Shown here: in pieces, positions 51,488-60,213 of the stretch
How the letters are laid out: each line of letters starts with the position of its first letter
Position numbering within the stretch: position 1 is the first letter of the stretch
Assembly: GCF_900604945.1 (NCBI RefSeq)
Contig: NZ_UWPB01000002.1
Span: forward strand, 868,001-932,000
Source: Ruminococcus sp. Marseille-P6503
Lineage (GTDB): Bacteria; Bacillota; Clostridia; Oscillospirales; Ruminococcaceae
DNA: 64,000 nt
Direction of reading: 5' to 3'
The notes under the pieces: model-generated
The model's database searches: none
What the model was told of the DNA's origin: nothing
What the model saw: the letters and a program-made list of their open reading frames with translations, nothing else
Position numbers and translations under genes: made by a program

Positions 51488-52237
51488 CTATACGTTTTCA
51501 CTGTCATTTTCGCCCGATAATTTAGTGATAATAGACAAATCTTTTTTACTTAGTGAGTAATTTTTCAATAGGTCGGGACGCTTCTCCAAGGTTGTTTTCA
51601 GCGACTGCTCATGCCGCCATTTCTGTATATTGGCATGGTGTCCGCTGAGAAGAACGGAAGGCACCTTCATACCCTCCCACACTTCGGGACGGGTGTACTG
51701 AGGATACTCCAGAAGTCCGCTGAAATGGCTTTCGTCCTCATAACAGTCAGGACTGGCAAGAGCGCCGTCAAGCATCCGTACAATGCTGTCTATAAGCACC
51801 AGCGCCGGCAGTTCCCCTCCGGTAAGCACATAATTGCCTATTGATATCTCCTCGTCTGCTATTTTTTCTATAACTCTGGCGTCAACTCCCTCATAATGCC
51901 CGCATAATATAAATATGCTGTCGAGGCGGGAAAGTTCAATGCACCTTTTTTGAGTAAGCGTCTTGCCCTGAGGGGACATATAAATAACATGAGGCTGAGA
52001 ACAGGTCATGCTGCATACGGCCTGCCAGCAGCGGTATATAGGCTCGCACTGCATAAGCATTCCCTGCCGCTCGCTGTAAGGAGTGTCGTCTACCCGTCTG
52101 TGTTTATCGAGAGTATAATCTCTGATATTATGACATTCCGCGGTAAATATATTTTTTGCTCTTGCCCTTCCTATTATACTCTGATTGAGATAATTTTCTA
52201 TCATTTCAGGAAAAAGCGTAGCTATGTCAATCCTCAT
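51488..52237 (-). CDS. trmD: tRNA (guanine-N1)-methyltransferase TrmD
   Basis: A 249-residue SPOUT methyltransferase that methylates G37 next to the anticodon to prevent frameshifting. Family signatures are RIDIATLFPEM at the start, the DKHRRVDDTPYSERQGMLMQ region, LCGHYEGVDARVIEK and SIGNYVLTGGELPAL, which form the trefoil-knot SAM site. The start at 52237 gives the standard length. It overlaps the upstream gene by 11 bp and belongs to the rimM operon. A 98-bp copy of its interior occurs at 38703-38800. Confidence 0.95.
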   Translation of the reverse strand: MRIDIATLFPEMIENYLNQSIIGRARAKNIFTAECHNIRDYTLDKHRRVDDTPYSERQGMLMQCEPIYRCWQAVCSMTCSQPHVIYMSPQGKTLTQKRCIELSRLDSIFILCGHYEGVDARVIEKIADEEISIGNYVLTGGELPALVLIDSIVRMLDGALASPDCYEDESHFSGLLEYPQYTRPEVWEGMKVPSVLLSGHHANIQKWRHEQSLKTTLEKRPDLLKNYSLSKKDLSIITKLSGENDSENV

Positions 52238-52739
52238 AATCAATAAAAATCCTTTTCGTAAAATCCGGCTCATTCTCAGAATCGCCGTTCAGATGTCTTT
52301 GAACACTGCCGCCGTCGCTCTGATAATGCTTTATTCCCTTTGCTGCGGCAAAGAAAAGAATAATGCACAGTAATATCACTATGGCGGCTGCCGCAAGGTC
52401 AGCTTTGCGTTTCTTAGGTCTGTTTCCTTCGTTGTTGTAATAAACCCTCAGGCTTGTAAGCATATTGTCACGCTCAATAAACGTCAGCCTGTCTTCGGTA
52501 TAGTTATTGGCAAGCGCATTGAAGCCGCTTTCCTTACGGAGAGTCTTTATCAGCCACTTCTGCTCCGATTTCTGATTTCTCAGCCTCGGGCTGGCGTCAA
52601 TATATCTGATATACACCGTTTCAATACATTTCAGCGCTTTTGCGCGGCTGTGCATTTTGGGATATATCAGACAAAACATACTGCTGCTGTAAAGCTCTAC
52701 AAGCCTTTCGACGTCCTCATATCTGCAAAACATATACAC
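52227..52739 (-). CDS. Sigma region-2-like membrane-anchored protein of unknown function
   Basis: A 170-residue protein between rimM and trmD. Residues 5-75 (DVERLVELYSSSMFCLIYPK, then EQKWLIKTLRKESG) resemble a degraded sigma-70 region 2. A single transmembrane helix (about 114-134, AAAAIVILLCIILFFAAAKG) and a short acidic outer tail follow. It has no region 4. It may be a sigma-derived membrane regulator, but no family is recognised with certainty. It starts 10 nt after rimM and overlaps trmD. Confidence 0.55.
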   Translation of the reverse strand: MYMFCRYEDVERLVELYSSSMFCLIYPKMHSRAKALKCIETVYIRYIDASPRLRNQKSEQKWLIKTLRKESGFNALANNYTEDRLTFIERDNMLTSLRVYYNNEGNRPKKRKADLAAAAIVILLCIILFFAAAKGIKHYQSDGGSVQRHLNGDSENEPDFTKRIFIDYED

Positions 52740-52748
52740 CGCCGGTTT

Positions 52749-53249
52749 TCAATCGAACAGACCGTCAAGCGGTATGATTTTCATAATACCGGCTTCAATG
52801 TCGGTTTCCTTTATTACGTCCGGTATAGCGGGAATATAGTACATTTTTCCCTGCGGCGACTTTATGTGATAAACATCGTTGGCTCCGGTCTGAGTTACAT
52901 CGGTTATTATGCCGTATTCCTCAGAAGTCAAAGCGTTTATGACCTTAAGGGAAAGCAGATCCTGCACAAAATAACAGCCTTCGTCAAGACCAATATCGTT
53001 ACGATCCATATAAAGCACCCTGTTTCTCAGCTTCTGAGCTTCCTCAACAGTATCAACGTCCTTGATTTTCATTACAACAATATTTTTATGGACTCTTGCT
53101 TTTTCAATTATTACCGGAGTACGGCTCTTATAATAAAGCGTGTCAAACCCGCACAGAAAATCCGGAGTATCGCACCAGGGATTAACCTTGACCTCGCCTT
53201 TCAGTCCGAATACAGATACGATTTTGCCTATTTCAAGGTATTGCTTCAT
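52749..53249 (-). CDS. rimM: Ribosome maturation factor RimM
   Basis: A 166-residue RimM protein. The N-terminal barrel begins YLEIGKIVSVFGLKGEVKVN, and the C-terminal PRC-barrel includes GIITDVTQTGANDVYHIKSP and YYIPAIPDVIKETD. RimM helps fold the 3' domain of 16S rRNA and binds S19. rimM next to trmD is the conserved gene order, here split by the membrane gene. GGAGG is 8 nt before the ATG. rpsP is not adjacent upstream. Confidence 0.95.
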   Translation of the reverse strand: MKQYLEIGKIVSVFGLKGEVKVNPWCDTPDFLCGFDTLYYKSRTPVIIEKARVHKNIVVMKIKDVDTVEEAQKLRNRVLYMDRNDIGLDEGCYFVQDLLSLKVINALTSEEYGIITDVTQTGANDVYHIKSPQGKMYYIPAIPDVIKETDIEAGIMKIIPLDGLFD

Positions 53250-53287
53250 ATAAAAACCTCCAGTAATAGCCGCACTTATATATTATA

Positions 53288-53316
53288 ATTATATCATAGT
53301 CATAGATTTTTTTCAA
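53288..53316 (-). promoter_or_regulatory. Promoter of the rimM operon
   Basis: On the minus strand TTGAAA (53316-53311), 17 bp, TATAAT (53293-53288) lies about 38 nt before the rimM start. Confidence 0.65.
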
Positions 53317-53427
53317 TAGCGTCAAATAAATAAACCCGATTGAGTGTGCGGCGCCGCGATAAAAAATCGGATTCTTTATTTATAGCGTCCGATATGCTGC
53401 TTATATAAATTCTGTTTGATCCTATGC

Positions 53428-53456
53428 TTGACAATATGTATGATTTATGATATAAT
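53428..53456 (+). promoter_or_regulatory. Consensus promoter of tRNA-Leu
   Basis: TTGACA (53428-53433), 17 bp, TATAAT (53451-53456), both perfect; the tRNA starts 15 nt later. Confidence 0.85.
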
Positions 53457-53470
53457 AAACAAGTTAAATT

Positions 53471-53557
53471 GCCGCTGTGGTGGAATAGGCAGACACAAGG
53501 GACTTAAAATCCCTCGGAGTAAAATCCGTACCGGTTCAAGTCCGGTTAGCGGCACCA
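53471..53557 (+). tRNA. tRNA-Leu (TAA)
   Basis: An 87-nt class II tRNA with the acceptor GCCGCTG/TAGCGGC (one G:T pair), a long variable arm (TCGGAGTAAAATCCGT), the T arm CCGGTTCAAGTCCGG and an encoded CCA. The anticodon TAA lies at 53505-53507 in the loop CTTAAAA. Confidence 0.95.
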
Positions 53558-53578
53558 GTCCTAGCGCGGACAGCGCAA

Positions 53579-53614
53579 TACCCGTCATCATTTTGTGGTG
53601 ACGGGTAATTTTTG
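53579..53614 (+). terminator. Terminator of tRNA-Leu
   Basis: TACCCGTCATCA/TGGTGACGGGTA (53579-53590, 53596-53607, one wobble), then ATTTTTG. Confidence 0.85.
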
Positions 53615-53820
53615 CCGCTGGGTAAATATCTATTTTATAGTCATAACACATTTTTAAGCGCAAGAGAAATCTTGTGCTTTTTATTTTGGCAATTTCAGCG
53701 TTTTTATTCAGCTTTTCTTTTTCCTCCGCTTCCGCGGAACCGCTTTGGCGGGAACGGCTGTTTACAGCAAAAAGAGAGGTAAGCAGGGCAGATAAATAGA
53801 TATATACCTGTATAAAGGAA

Positions 53821-53858
53821 ACGCGGCAGGATTGTAAAGCTCCTGCCGCGTTTTTTGC
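53821..53858 (+). terminator. Isolated strong terminator
   Basis: A perfect 11-bp stem ACGCGGCAGGA/TCCTGCCGCGT with TTTTTTGC. No plus-strand gene precedes it closely. It lies downstream of the minus-strand ABC operon but points the other way. Confidence 0.75.
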
Positions 53859-54046
53859 ATATTCGGGGGATTCAGACGTTGTTGTTAAGCTCTGTAGCGC
53901 CGGTAAATCCGGATTTTATTTGCGTAATATGATTTTGATGAGAAAAGTTGAAAGCGGCAATATATGCTTGTTGTCAGTATTACATTTAAGAACCGCCTGC
54001 GTACATAAGCTGATAATAACGGACTGAGCAGCTGAAAGGACTGTGA

Positions 54047-55924
54047 CTAAGCGAACAATTCGCTTGCCGTATCCTTGTAATATTCCGCCTGCGCTGCCCA
54101 TAATTCAGAATATGCGCCGGCGTTGTTCAGCAGCTTATCATGGGAGCCGCGCTCTACTATTCTGCCGCCGTCAAGGACAGTAATATCGTCGCAGAAACGG
54201 CAGCTTGAAAGTCTGTGTGAAATATAAATTGCCGTTCTTGTTCCGACAATGGAATTGAATTTCGTGTAAATATCGTGCTCTGAAATTGGGTCAAGCGCCG
54301 CTGTCGGCTCATCGAGTACTATAAAGGGCGAGCCCTTATAGATCGCTCTTGCAAGACAAAGCTTCTGCGCCTCGCCGCCGGAAATTTCTACTCCGTTTTC
54401 GTCAAAATCCTTGTAAAGACAGGTTTCAATGCCTTTTTCCATACTGTCAAGCCGCTCGGAAAAACCAGCTCTGCGGACGCAATCCTCCACGCGCTTTGCG
54501 TCATACTCCGTATCTGCGGCAACATTCTCCGCGATGCTGAAAGAAAACAGCTTGCTGTCCTGAAACACAACCGAGAACAAATCCATATATTCCTCGTATT
54601 TATATTTGCGTATGTCAATCCCGTTAAGGGTGATCTCTCCTTCGGTAGGATCATAAAGCCGGCAGAGCAGCTTTACAAGAGTTGACTTTCCGCTTCCGTT
54701 TTTGCCTACCAGAGCCATCTTTTCACCGACGCGCCATTTGAGATTTATGTCCTGCAAAACATACTGCTCGCTGCCCGGATATTTAAAATAAACGTGCCTG
54801 AATTCAAATTCGTATTCGTTGTCGTCGCGCTTTTCGGTTGGAATCGTGCCTTTGTATTTTTCATCGGGTATGTAGAGAAATTCAAAAACCTGACTCCACA
54901 TCTGCGATTTGGTAAGCGTACTGCTCACGTTCTGCGATACCTGCTCTAACGCCCATTGTATTCTTGTAAAATACATAACAAAAGCCACTACCTCGCCTGC
55001 TGTCATTACACCGTTTACCGCACGGAAAATCGCAAAGGCATACAGAATAAGATTTGCAAGTATATCAAGGAAATACATAACAATAAGCAGTCTGGTCATG
55101 CCTTTGAAAGAGCTGCTCCACTCATTTGTTATAAGGCTTATTGCTTTTTTATACTTTCTCTCGATAAGCTTTTGCTCACTATAAAGGCGTATTTTTTTAC
55201 CGTTTCGGTATTCGTATATTGTGTGGCTCTGAAAAAAATTACGTTCTCTTTCTGCTTGTAATATATCGGGATTGGTATATACCTTGTTCATGATCTTATC
55301 GGATTTCGGAATAAGCACCAGTGATTGAAGCAGCTCCTGCGCGCCGCACACAGCCAGTACCGCTGCAACACCCCAGCCCGACAGCATAAAGCTCCTCAGA
55401 TCGGTTATTTTAACCGAATGTGAAAACAGGATAGGTACGGCAAGCGCGAAACCAACCGCCATTTCAAGCACGCCCTTTGCTGCGCCTGTAAGGTGACCTG
55501 TAAGCGCCGGTAATCCTGTATTTGTGTTGTAACAGCCGTAATTTCTTGCGTTGTCAAGCTTGTTCTGGGTATCAATATCCTCAATTTTCGCATAGTCCAT
55601 ATTAAGAACCTTGCGCCACATACTGCCCTCAACGTTTCGTTTATATAAAGTGTCGTGCGTTTGCAGACGGCGGTTGTTAATACAACGTATCAACTGTGAT
55701 ATAAGCTCGATCACGCATACTATTGCCGCCGCTTTAAGCAGATATGAAACAGGCTTTCCGCCTGTTACCCCGTCTATTACAAGAGAGGCCAAAAACACCC
55801 CCGAAAAGGTAGATATGACGTCGGGAATGATATTTACGAACGCTCTGCGGAAAATACCCTTGTCTGCCGCTTCTGCAAACCTTATACTGCGCTTGATTAT
55901 ATTGAGCTTTTCTCTAACGGTCAT
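54047..55924 (-). CDS. ABC exporter half-transporter (second of pair)
   Basis: A 625-residue fused permease-ATPase. Six membrane segments (about 25-320) precede an ATP-binding domain with Walker A GKNGSGKSTLVKLL, signature ISGGEAQKLCLARAI and Walker B FIVLDEPTAALD. The exporter probably works as a heterodimer with the upstream half-transporter, whose gene it overlaps by 4 nt. The substrate (peptide, drug or lipid) is not evident. Last gene of the LytTR-controlled operon. Confidence 0.85.
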   Translation of the reverse strand: MTVREKLNIIKRSIRFAEAADKGIFRRAFVNIIPDVISTFSGVFLASLVIDGVTGGKPVSYLLKAAAIVCVIELISQLIRCINNRRLQTHDTLYKRNVEGSMWRKVLNMDYAKIEDIDTQNKLDNARNYGCYNTNTGLPALTGHLTGAAKGVLEMAVGFALAVPILFSHSVKITDLRSFMLSGWGVAAVLAVCGAQELLQSLVLIPKSDKIMNKVYTNPDILQAERERNFFQSHTIYEYRNGKKIRLYSEQKLIERKYKKAISLITNEWSSSFKGMTRLLIVMYFLDILANLILYAFAIFRAVNGVMTAGEVVAFVMYFTRIQWALEQVSQNVSSTLTKSQMWSQVFEFLYIPDEKYKGTIPTEKRDDNEYEFEFRHVYFKYPGSEQYVLQDINLKWRVGEKMALVGKNGSGKSTLVKLLCRLYDPTEGEITLNGIDIRKYKYEEYMDLFSVVFQDSKLFSFSIAENVAADTEYDAKRVEDCVRRAGFSERLDSMEKGIETCLYKDFDENGVEISGGEAQKLCLARAIYKGSPFIVLDEPTAALDPISEHDIYTKFNSIVGTRTAIYISHRLSSCRFCDDITVLDGGRIVERGSHDKLLNNAGAYSELWAAQAEYYKDTASELFA

Positions 55925-57783
55925 ATCGATACCTCCCCGTCATTGTAATAGCTGCTCTGCAATTCAAATAGCTCTGCGTATTTTCCGCCAAGCTCCATAA
56001 GCTCTGCATGAGTTCCGCATTCAGCCAATGTTCCGTTTTCTATCATTATAATGCGATCGCAGAAACGTGTTGAGGCAAGCCTGTGAGATATGAAAAGGCT
56101 TGACCTTGCTTTTGAAAATTCAAGATAATTCATATACATTTTCTGTTCTGCAATAGCGTCAAGCGCCGCCGTCGGCTCATCAAGCAGCAATATAGGCGCG
56201 CCCTTATATAGCGCCTTTGCAAGAGCAAGCTTCTGCTTTTCACCGCCCGAAAGGTCAACGGAGTCCTGATAAACGGAACGGACAAGGGGCGTTTCTTCCC
56301 TCTGCGGAAGCGTCATCACCTTATCGTAAATTCCCGCTTTTTTCATACAGTCCCAAAGCAGCTTTTTATCCATAGTCGCTTCCGGCTGTCCTGTTATATT
56401 TTCCGCAACGCTTACTGCCAAAACGGAAATATCCTGAAATACCGCAGAAAACAGCTTAAAATATTCCTCTCGGTTATACTCCTTGACGTTAACTCCGTTC
56501 AGCAGAATTTCGCCGTCGGTAACATCATATAAACCGCACATAAGCTTTACGATAGTTGTTTTGCCTGCTCCGTTAAGACCGACAAGCGCAAGCTTTTCTC
56601 CATTATGGAGCGTAAATGAAAGGTTATTGATAGTAGGCTTTTCCGCACCGCCGTAGGTATAGGTAACATTACGGAATTCAATCTCATATTCGCCGTCGGG
56701 AATATTTACGCCTTTATCCCGGTTGGTGATATCCTCGGTTTCAAGATATTCACGATAATTATTTATATTGCCCGAGATCCATTGATAACCCGACATATTG
56801 TTGCACCAGTCGCTTGTAGCTTCTTTTAATCTGAAAACGGAGTTGAAGTACAGTACAAAATCACCTGCGCCTATACCTCCGTTTGCAACAAGCCATATAA
56901 GGTAGCCGTATGTGCAGAAATTTCCGATAAAGCTGACTATCGTACTGAGAAGATTATGTCTGAACTCCCATGCGTCCTGCTGTCTGAGCCAGTTCAATCT
57001 ATCGGAAAGTGAACGTGAAAACGCTTTTTCAAGCCATTCCTGCATACCGAAAACACGCACGTCCTTTGCTTTTGAAAAATCTCCGCCTACGTTTTGTATA
57101 TAGCTGAGCTGACGGTCATATTTCTGCCAGTTATCCTGCATATTCCATATCCATTTCATTTTGTGCCGTTCTATGTTGTAGCAAGCCACCGCAGGAAGAA
57201 CTACTACTGGAAGCACCCTTATATCAAGGGTCGTAAGCAGAGCCGAGTATGTAAAAAATTCAAGAGTGTGGCGAAGCGTTCCCCTGATATTAATTACGAC
57301 GTTAAGAGAAATAACGCTCAAACTGTCACGAGCCTTATTAAGCCTGTCGCTTATTCCGGGTTTTTCGTTGTTTTCATAGTCGGTAGTCATATTTTTATGC
57401 ATTAGCTTCAGAGCGAAATGGTTGTAAAGATTATTAAAACCGATAAAGCCCTGATAATTTCCAACTATATTTTGAATACTTCCGAATACCTTATTGCCTA
57501 CAATAAGCATGATACAGATCATTAACAGATTTGTGCTGCCAAAGCCTGCGGCAGCAAGCTCTACAACATATTTATCCGTTAAGGTAGCGCACAGACGGGC
57601 CAAATAGTAACTCACAGCAAATGCAAAGCAGGAAAAAATCATCTTTTTATCAATGCTCCATATTTCGCCCATCGCATAAGTCAGATTCTGCACAACGCCG
57701 TATTTTCGGCTCTTGATTTCCGCACGGTATTTTTCACGGTCTTCCTTTTTCTTCTTTTTGCTTCGTTTTGTGATTTTCTGCAT
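55921..57783 (-). CDS. ABC exporter half-transporter (first of pair)
   Basis: A 620-residue fused permease-ATPase with a very basic N-terminus (KRSKKKKKEDREK), six membrane segments and an ATPase domain: Walker A GLNGAGKTTIVKLM, signature LSGGEKQKLALAKAL, Walker B ILLLDEPTAALD. Its partner follows with a 4-nt overlap. ATG 57783 is chosen after AGGTGAG; the outer codon at 57798 has no site. A hairpin with a T run separates it from the kinase gene, so its expression may be attenuated. Confidence 0.85.
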   Translation of the reverse strand: MQKITKRSKKKKKEDREKYRAEIKSRKYGVVQNLTYAMGEIWSIDKKMIFSCFAFAVSYYLARLCATLTDKYVVELAAAGFGSTNLLMICIMLIVGNKVFGSIQNIVGNYQGFIGFNNLYNHFALKLMHKNMTTDYENNEKPGISDRLNKARDSLSVISLNVVINIRGTLRHTLEFFTYSALLTTLDIRVLPVVVLPAVACYNIERHKMKWIWNMQDNWQKYDRQLSYIQNVGGDFSKAKDVRVFGMQEWLEKAFSRSLSDRLNWLRQQDAWEFRHNLLSTIVSFIGNFCTYGYLIWLVANGGIGAGDFVLYFNSVFRLKEATSDWCNNMSGYQWISGNINNYREYLETEDITNRDKGVNIPDGEYEIEFRNVTYTYGGAEKPTINNLSFTLHNGEKLALVGLNGAGKTTIVKLMCGLYDVTDGEILLNGVNVKEYNREEYFKLFSAVFQDISVLAVSVAENITGQPEATMDKKLLWDCMKKAGIYDKVMTLPQREETPLVRSVYQDSVDLSGGEKQKLALAKALYKGAPILLLDEPTAALDAIAEQKMYMNYLEFSKARSSLFISHRLASTRFCDRIIMIENGTLAECGTHAELMELGGKYAELFELQSSYYNDGEVSI

Positions 57784-57809
57784 AATCTCACCTCGCAATC
57801 ATCATAACA

Positions 57810-57851
57810 TAAAAACCGACCGCTGTGCCCGTTTTTGCACGAACGGTCGGT
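57810..57851 (-). terminator. Intercistronic terminator between kinase and ABC genes
   Basis: On the minus strand ACCGACCG pairs with CGGTCGGT (57851-57844 with 57822-57815), with an inner GTGC/GCAC stem, followed by TTTTTATG. It lies inside the operon and would reduce read-through from the kinase to the transporter genes. Confidence 0.65.
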
Positions 57852-57870
57852 ATTTGTAACGAAATGCAGC

Positions 57871-58626
57871 TTACGGCTCCAGCGGCAGCATTATTTCCGT
57901 GGCAAATATGCCCTCCTCGTTCTGCCTGTTGACATAGCCGCCGTATTTTTTGGCAATACGGTCTATGCGGAATATTCCGTAGCCGTGATTTTCACCCTTT
58001 GTGGAACGGTATTCATTTCCTGACTTTCTGACCTCTCCCGCCGAATTCTGAACCGAAAGATAAAACTGATTTTTTAAAGTGCCTATGTAAATTCTCATAA
58101 ATCTCTCGCTTTCAGGTAGCTTAGCGCAAGCCTCGGCCGCATTGTCAAGAAGATTTCCCATAACCGCGCACAGCTCCACATCGGACAGCGTCAGATGTTT
58201 AGGAATGTTCGCTTTGACATTCAGCTTTATATTCAGCTTTTGCGCTATGGACAGCTTGCTGTTTAGAATAGCGTCAGCCATTACATTTCCTGTTTTTATA
58301 ACCGTATCAACAGTGGTTAAGTCGTCTGCAAGACTGTCAAGATAGCTGTTGAGAGCTTCATAATTTCCCTCGGCAAGCTGTATTTTCATATTCTGAATAT
58401 GATTACGGTAATCATGCCGCCAGCCCCGCACCTGTTTATACATATTCTCGATTTCATTTACCTGTTTTTCAATAAGCTCGCTCTGGAAGCGTTCTATGCG
58501 GCGGTCGATGAGATTGTAAAGATATTTTTTCATCCATATAAGCAGCAAAATAACCGCCGATACAGCAAGAGCAGCTGTAACTGTAATTACGGCAAGTTCC
58601 ATTTTATTCTCCTGTGTAAAACTCAA
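57871..58626 (-). CDS. Sensor histidine kinase, GHKL type
   Basis: A 251-residue short kinase with one transmembrane helix (about 12-31), a coiled linker, phosphorylation motif WRHDYRNHIQNM (His71), N box (AVMGNLLDNAAEACA) and G box (ENHGYGIFRIDRIAKKYGGY). The lack of a large sensor domain suggests sensing within the membrane or through the adjacent ABC exporter. It overlaps the response regulator gene by 23 nt. It is AgrC/HPK10-related but distinct from the agrC at 8992. Confidence 0.8.
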   Translation of the reverse strand: MSFTQENKMELAVITVTAALAVSAVILLLIWMKKYLYNLIDRRIERFQSELIEKQVNEIENMYKQVRGWRHDYRNHIQNMKIQLAEGNYEALNSYLDSLADDLTTVDTVIKTGNVMADAILNSKLSIAQKLNIKLNVKANIPKHLTLSDVELCAVMGNLLDNAAEACAKLPESERFMRIYIGTLKNQFYLSVQNSAGEVRKSGNEYRSTKGENHGYGIFRIDRIAKKYGGYVNRQNEEGIFATEIMLPLEP

Positions 58627-59308
58627 TAAATTTTTTATTTACTTCGCCATAGCGCCGCCTTGAAAGAGGTATTTCCTTGCCGTTATCAAGCATGACCGCC
58701 GTTTTTCCTATGCTTTTGACAAACCGCAGATTTACAATATAAGAACGGTGAGTATGAATAAAGCCGGTTATCCCCTCAAAGCTTGCGATGCTCATATTGC
58801 AGTCAAGCATTCTGCCGTCTGATATATGCACCTGAGTATTCCTCCCGAAGGCTTCAACAAAGACTATTCTGTCAGTTGAAATATGCGTTGTTCCGCTGTC
58901 GGTCGTCAGCACTGTTTCGGCTGATTTTTCAGCATATCGTTCTGCATTTCTGTCAAGAACTGCAACCAGCTTGTCCTTGTTCAGAGGCTTCAGAAGATAA
59001 TGGAGCGCTTCCACGTCATATCCGCCGCTCATATATTCTGAAAAGCCTGTTATGAACACTATCGGAAGCATATCTCCCTTTGCGCGAAGCTGTTTTGCAA
59101 GCTCCATTCCGTTTATGCCTTTCATTTCAATGTCAAGCAAAAGCAGATCGCAGGGATCATCAGGATAACAGAAAAGAAATTGTTCGGCGCTTTCATAGGT
59201 GTTTATATGCACAGCAAACGGCTTGCCGGCAGACCATTCACTTAAAATGCTTTTCAGGCTGCTTATTTGGATACTGTCATCATCGCAGATAGAAATCGTT
59301 ATTGGCAT
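58604..59308 (-). CDS. LytTR response regulator
   Basis: A 234-residue regulator with a receiver domain (acidic pair at CDDD, phosphoacceptor Asp59 in LLLLDIEMKG) and a C-terminal LytTR DNA-binding domain (TTHISTDRIVFVEAFGRNTQ, then GFIHTHRSYIVNLRFVKSIG). It likely controls its own operon with the ABC exporter. First gene of the unit. Confidence 0.85.
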   Translation of the reverse strand: MPITISICDDDSIQISSLKSILSEWSAGKPFAVHINTYESAEQFLFCYPDDPCDLLLLDIEMKGINGMELAKQLRAKGDMLPIVFITGFSEYMSGGYDVEALHYLLKPLNKDKLVAVLDRNAERYAEKSAETVLTTDSGTTHISTDRIVFVEAFGRNTQVHISDGRMLDCNMSIASFEGITGFIHTHRSYIVNLRFVKSIGKTAVMLDNGKEIPLSRRRYGEVNKKFIEFYTGE

Positions 59309-59329
59309 AAACTCACCGCCTTTTGAATT

Positions 59330-59358
59330 AGTATAGCATATTTTATAAGCATTTTCAA
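59330..59358 (-). promoter_or_regulatory. Promoter of the LytTR/ABC operon
   Basis: On the minus strand TTGAAA (59358-59353), 17 bp, TATACT (59335-59330), about 21 nt before the regulator start. Confidence 0.65.
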
Positions 59359-59552
59359 TCTTATGCGGCGTACTTTAAAGATATTTTACTGTGATCAAAG
59401 TCTGAAATTATGTGATGCAGCCCCTGATTCTCAAAATGATCGGTCGGCTATTTGTTTATGCTTTCTCACAGAAAATCGGCAGATATAAAAGAAATTTTCT
59501 TGAAAATCTGCCGATTGCTTTAATAATATTCGGTTGTGAAAGATTTTTTGGC

Positions 59553-59583
59553 GTCAAAAAAAGCCGCATAACTGCGCGGCTTT
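59553..59583 (-). terminator. Terminator of tRNA-Pro
   Basis: On the minus strand AAAGCCGC/GCGGCTTT (59583-59576, 59567-59560) with a T run of seven. Confidence 0.8.
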
Positions 59584-59613
59584 CGGAGTGGATATCTTTT
59601 TGTTCCACAAATA

Positions 59614-59690
59614 TGGTCGAGGTGACGGGACTTGAACCCACGGCCCCTACGTCCCGAACGTAGTGCTCTACCAAACTGAGCTACACCTCG
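59614..59690 (-). tRNA. tRNA-Pro (CGG)
   Basis: A 77-nt tRNA including encoded CCA: acceptor CGAGGTG/CACCTCG, anticodon arm CTACGTTCGGGACGTAG with anticodon CGG, T arm GTGGGTTCAAGTCCCGT. Confidence 0.95.
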
Positions 59691-59897
59691 AAAACTCTGC
59701 TATAATATTTTAGCACTAAATCTTCATTGTGTCAAGAGATTTTCAGGGAAGTTCATAGATTGTTTTTAAACCAGTCGGTTATATATTGTGCTTTCTCGGT
59801 CGGATGCACAGGACAAACCTGCGCTGTAATAATATATATCTGAAAACGTGTCATATTTCCTGTGATTCATTCATATTTTATGAAAATTCGGAATAAA

Positions 59898-59941
59898 TAA
59901 AGTCCCGTATTTGCGCGGTTTAACGTAAATACGAGACTTTA
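59898..59941 (-). terminator. Terminator of tRNA-Lys
   Basis: TAAAGTCCCGTATTT/AAATACGAGACTTTA (one mismatch), with ATTTATTCC following on the minus strand. Confidence 0.7.
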
Positions 59942-59944
59942 TCC

Positions 59945-60020
59945 TGGTGAGCTATCGGGGATTCGAACCCCGGACCCTTTGATTAAAAGTCAAATGCTCT
60001 GCCAACTGAGCTAATAACTC
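59945..60020 (-). tRNA. tRNA-Lys (TTT)
   Basis: A 76-nt tRNA including encoded CCA: acceptor GAGTTAT/ATAGCTC, anticodon loop CTTTTAA with anticodon TTT, T arm CCGGGGTTCGAATCCCCG. Confidence 0.95.
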
Positions 60021-60213
60021 ACAGCTAGTTATGAAGCGGCAGAATTTTCATTCTGCAACGACTTAATTATTATAGCAAACTGACGTTTATTTGTCAAGTG
60101 TTTTATGCAAATTTTATTATACTGACAAAAATAATTTTCCTGCAAATTGTTGGGTTATACAGTTTGTACAACCCTATCTGACAGATAAAGCGCAGCGGCA
60201 GCAGGCAGAATAA

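Larger units (their letters stand above)
53558..54046. other. Gene-free stretch with three tandem terminators
   Basis: Hairpins lie at 53579-53607 (tRNA-Leu terminator), 53657-53683 (AGCGCAAGA/TCTTGTGCT, then TTTTTATTTT) and 53821-53857 (ACGCGGCAGGA/TCCTGCCGCGT, then TTTTT). No ORF with a ribosome site is visible between them, so a short untranslated transcript is possible. Confidence 0.55.
59309..59613. other. Intergenic region with hairpins
   Basis: It contains the LytTR operon promoter, an 11-bp inverted repeat AATCGGCAGAT/ATCTGCCGATT (59474-59484, 59506-59516) and the tRNA-Pro terminator. No gene is seen. Confidence 0.5.

Noticed and set aside
53558-54046. A hidden small RNA between tandem terminators
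   Set aside because: Three terminators are present but I could not find a matching promoter, so only the gene-free stretch is reported.
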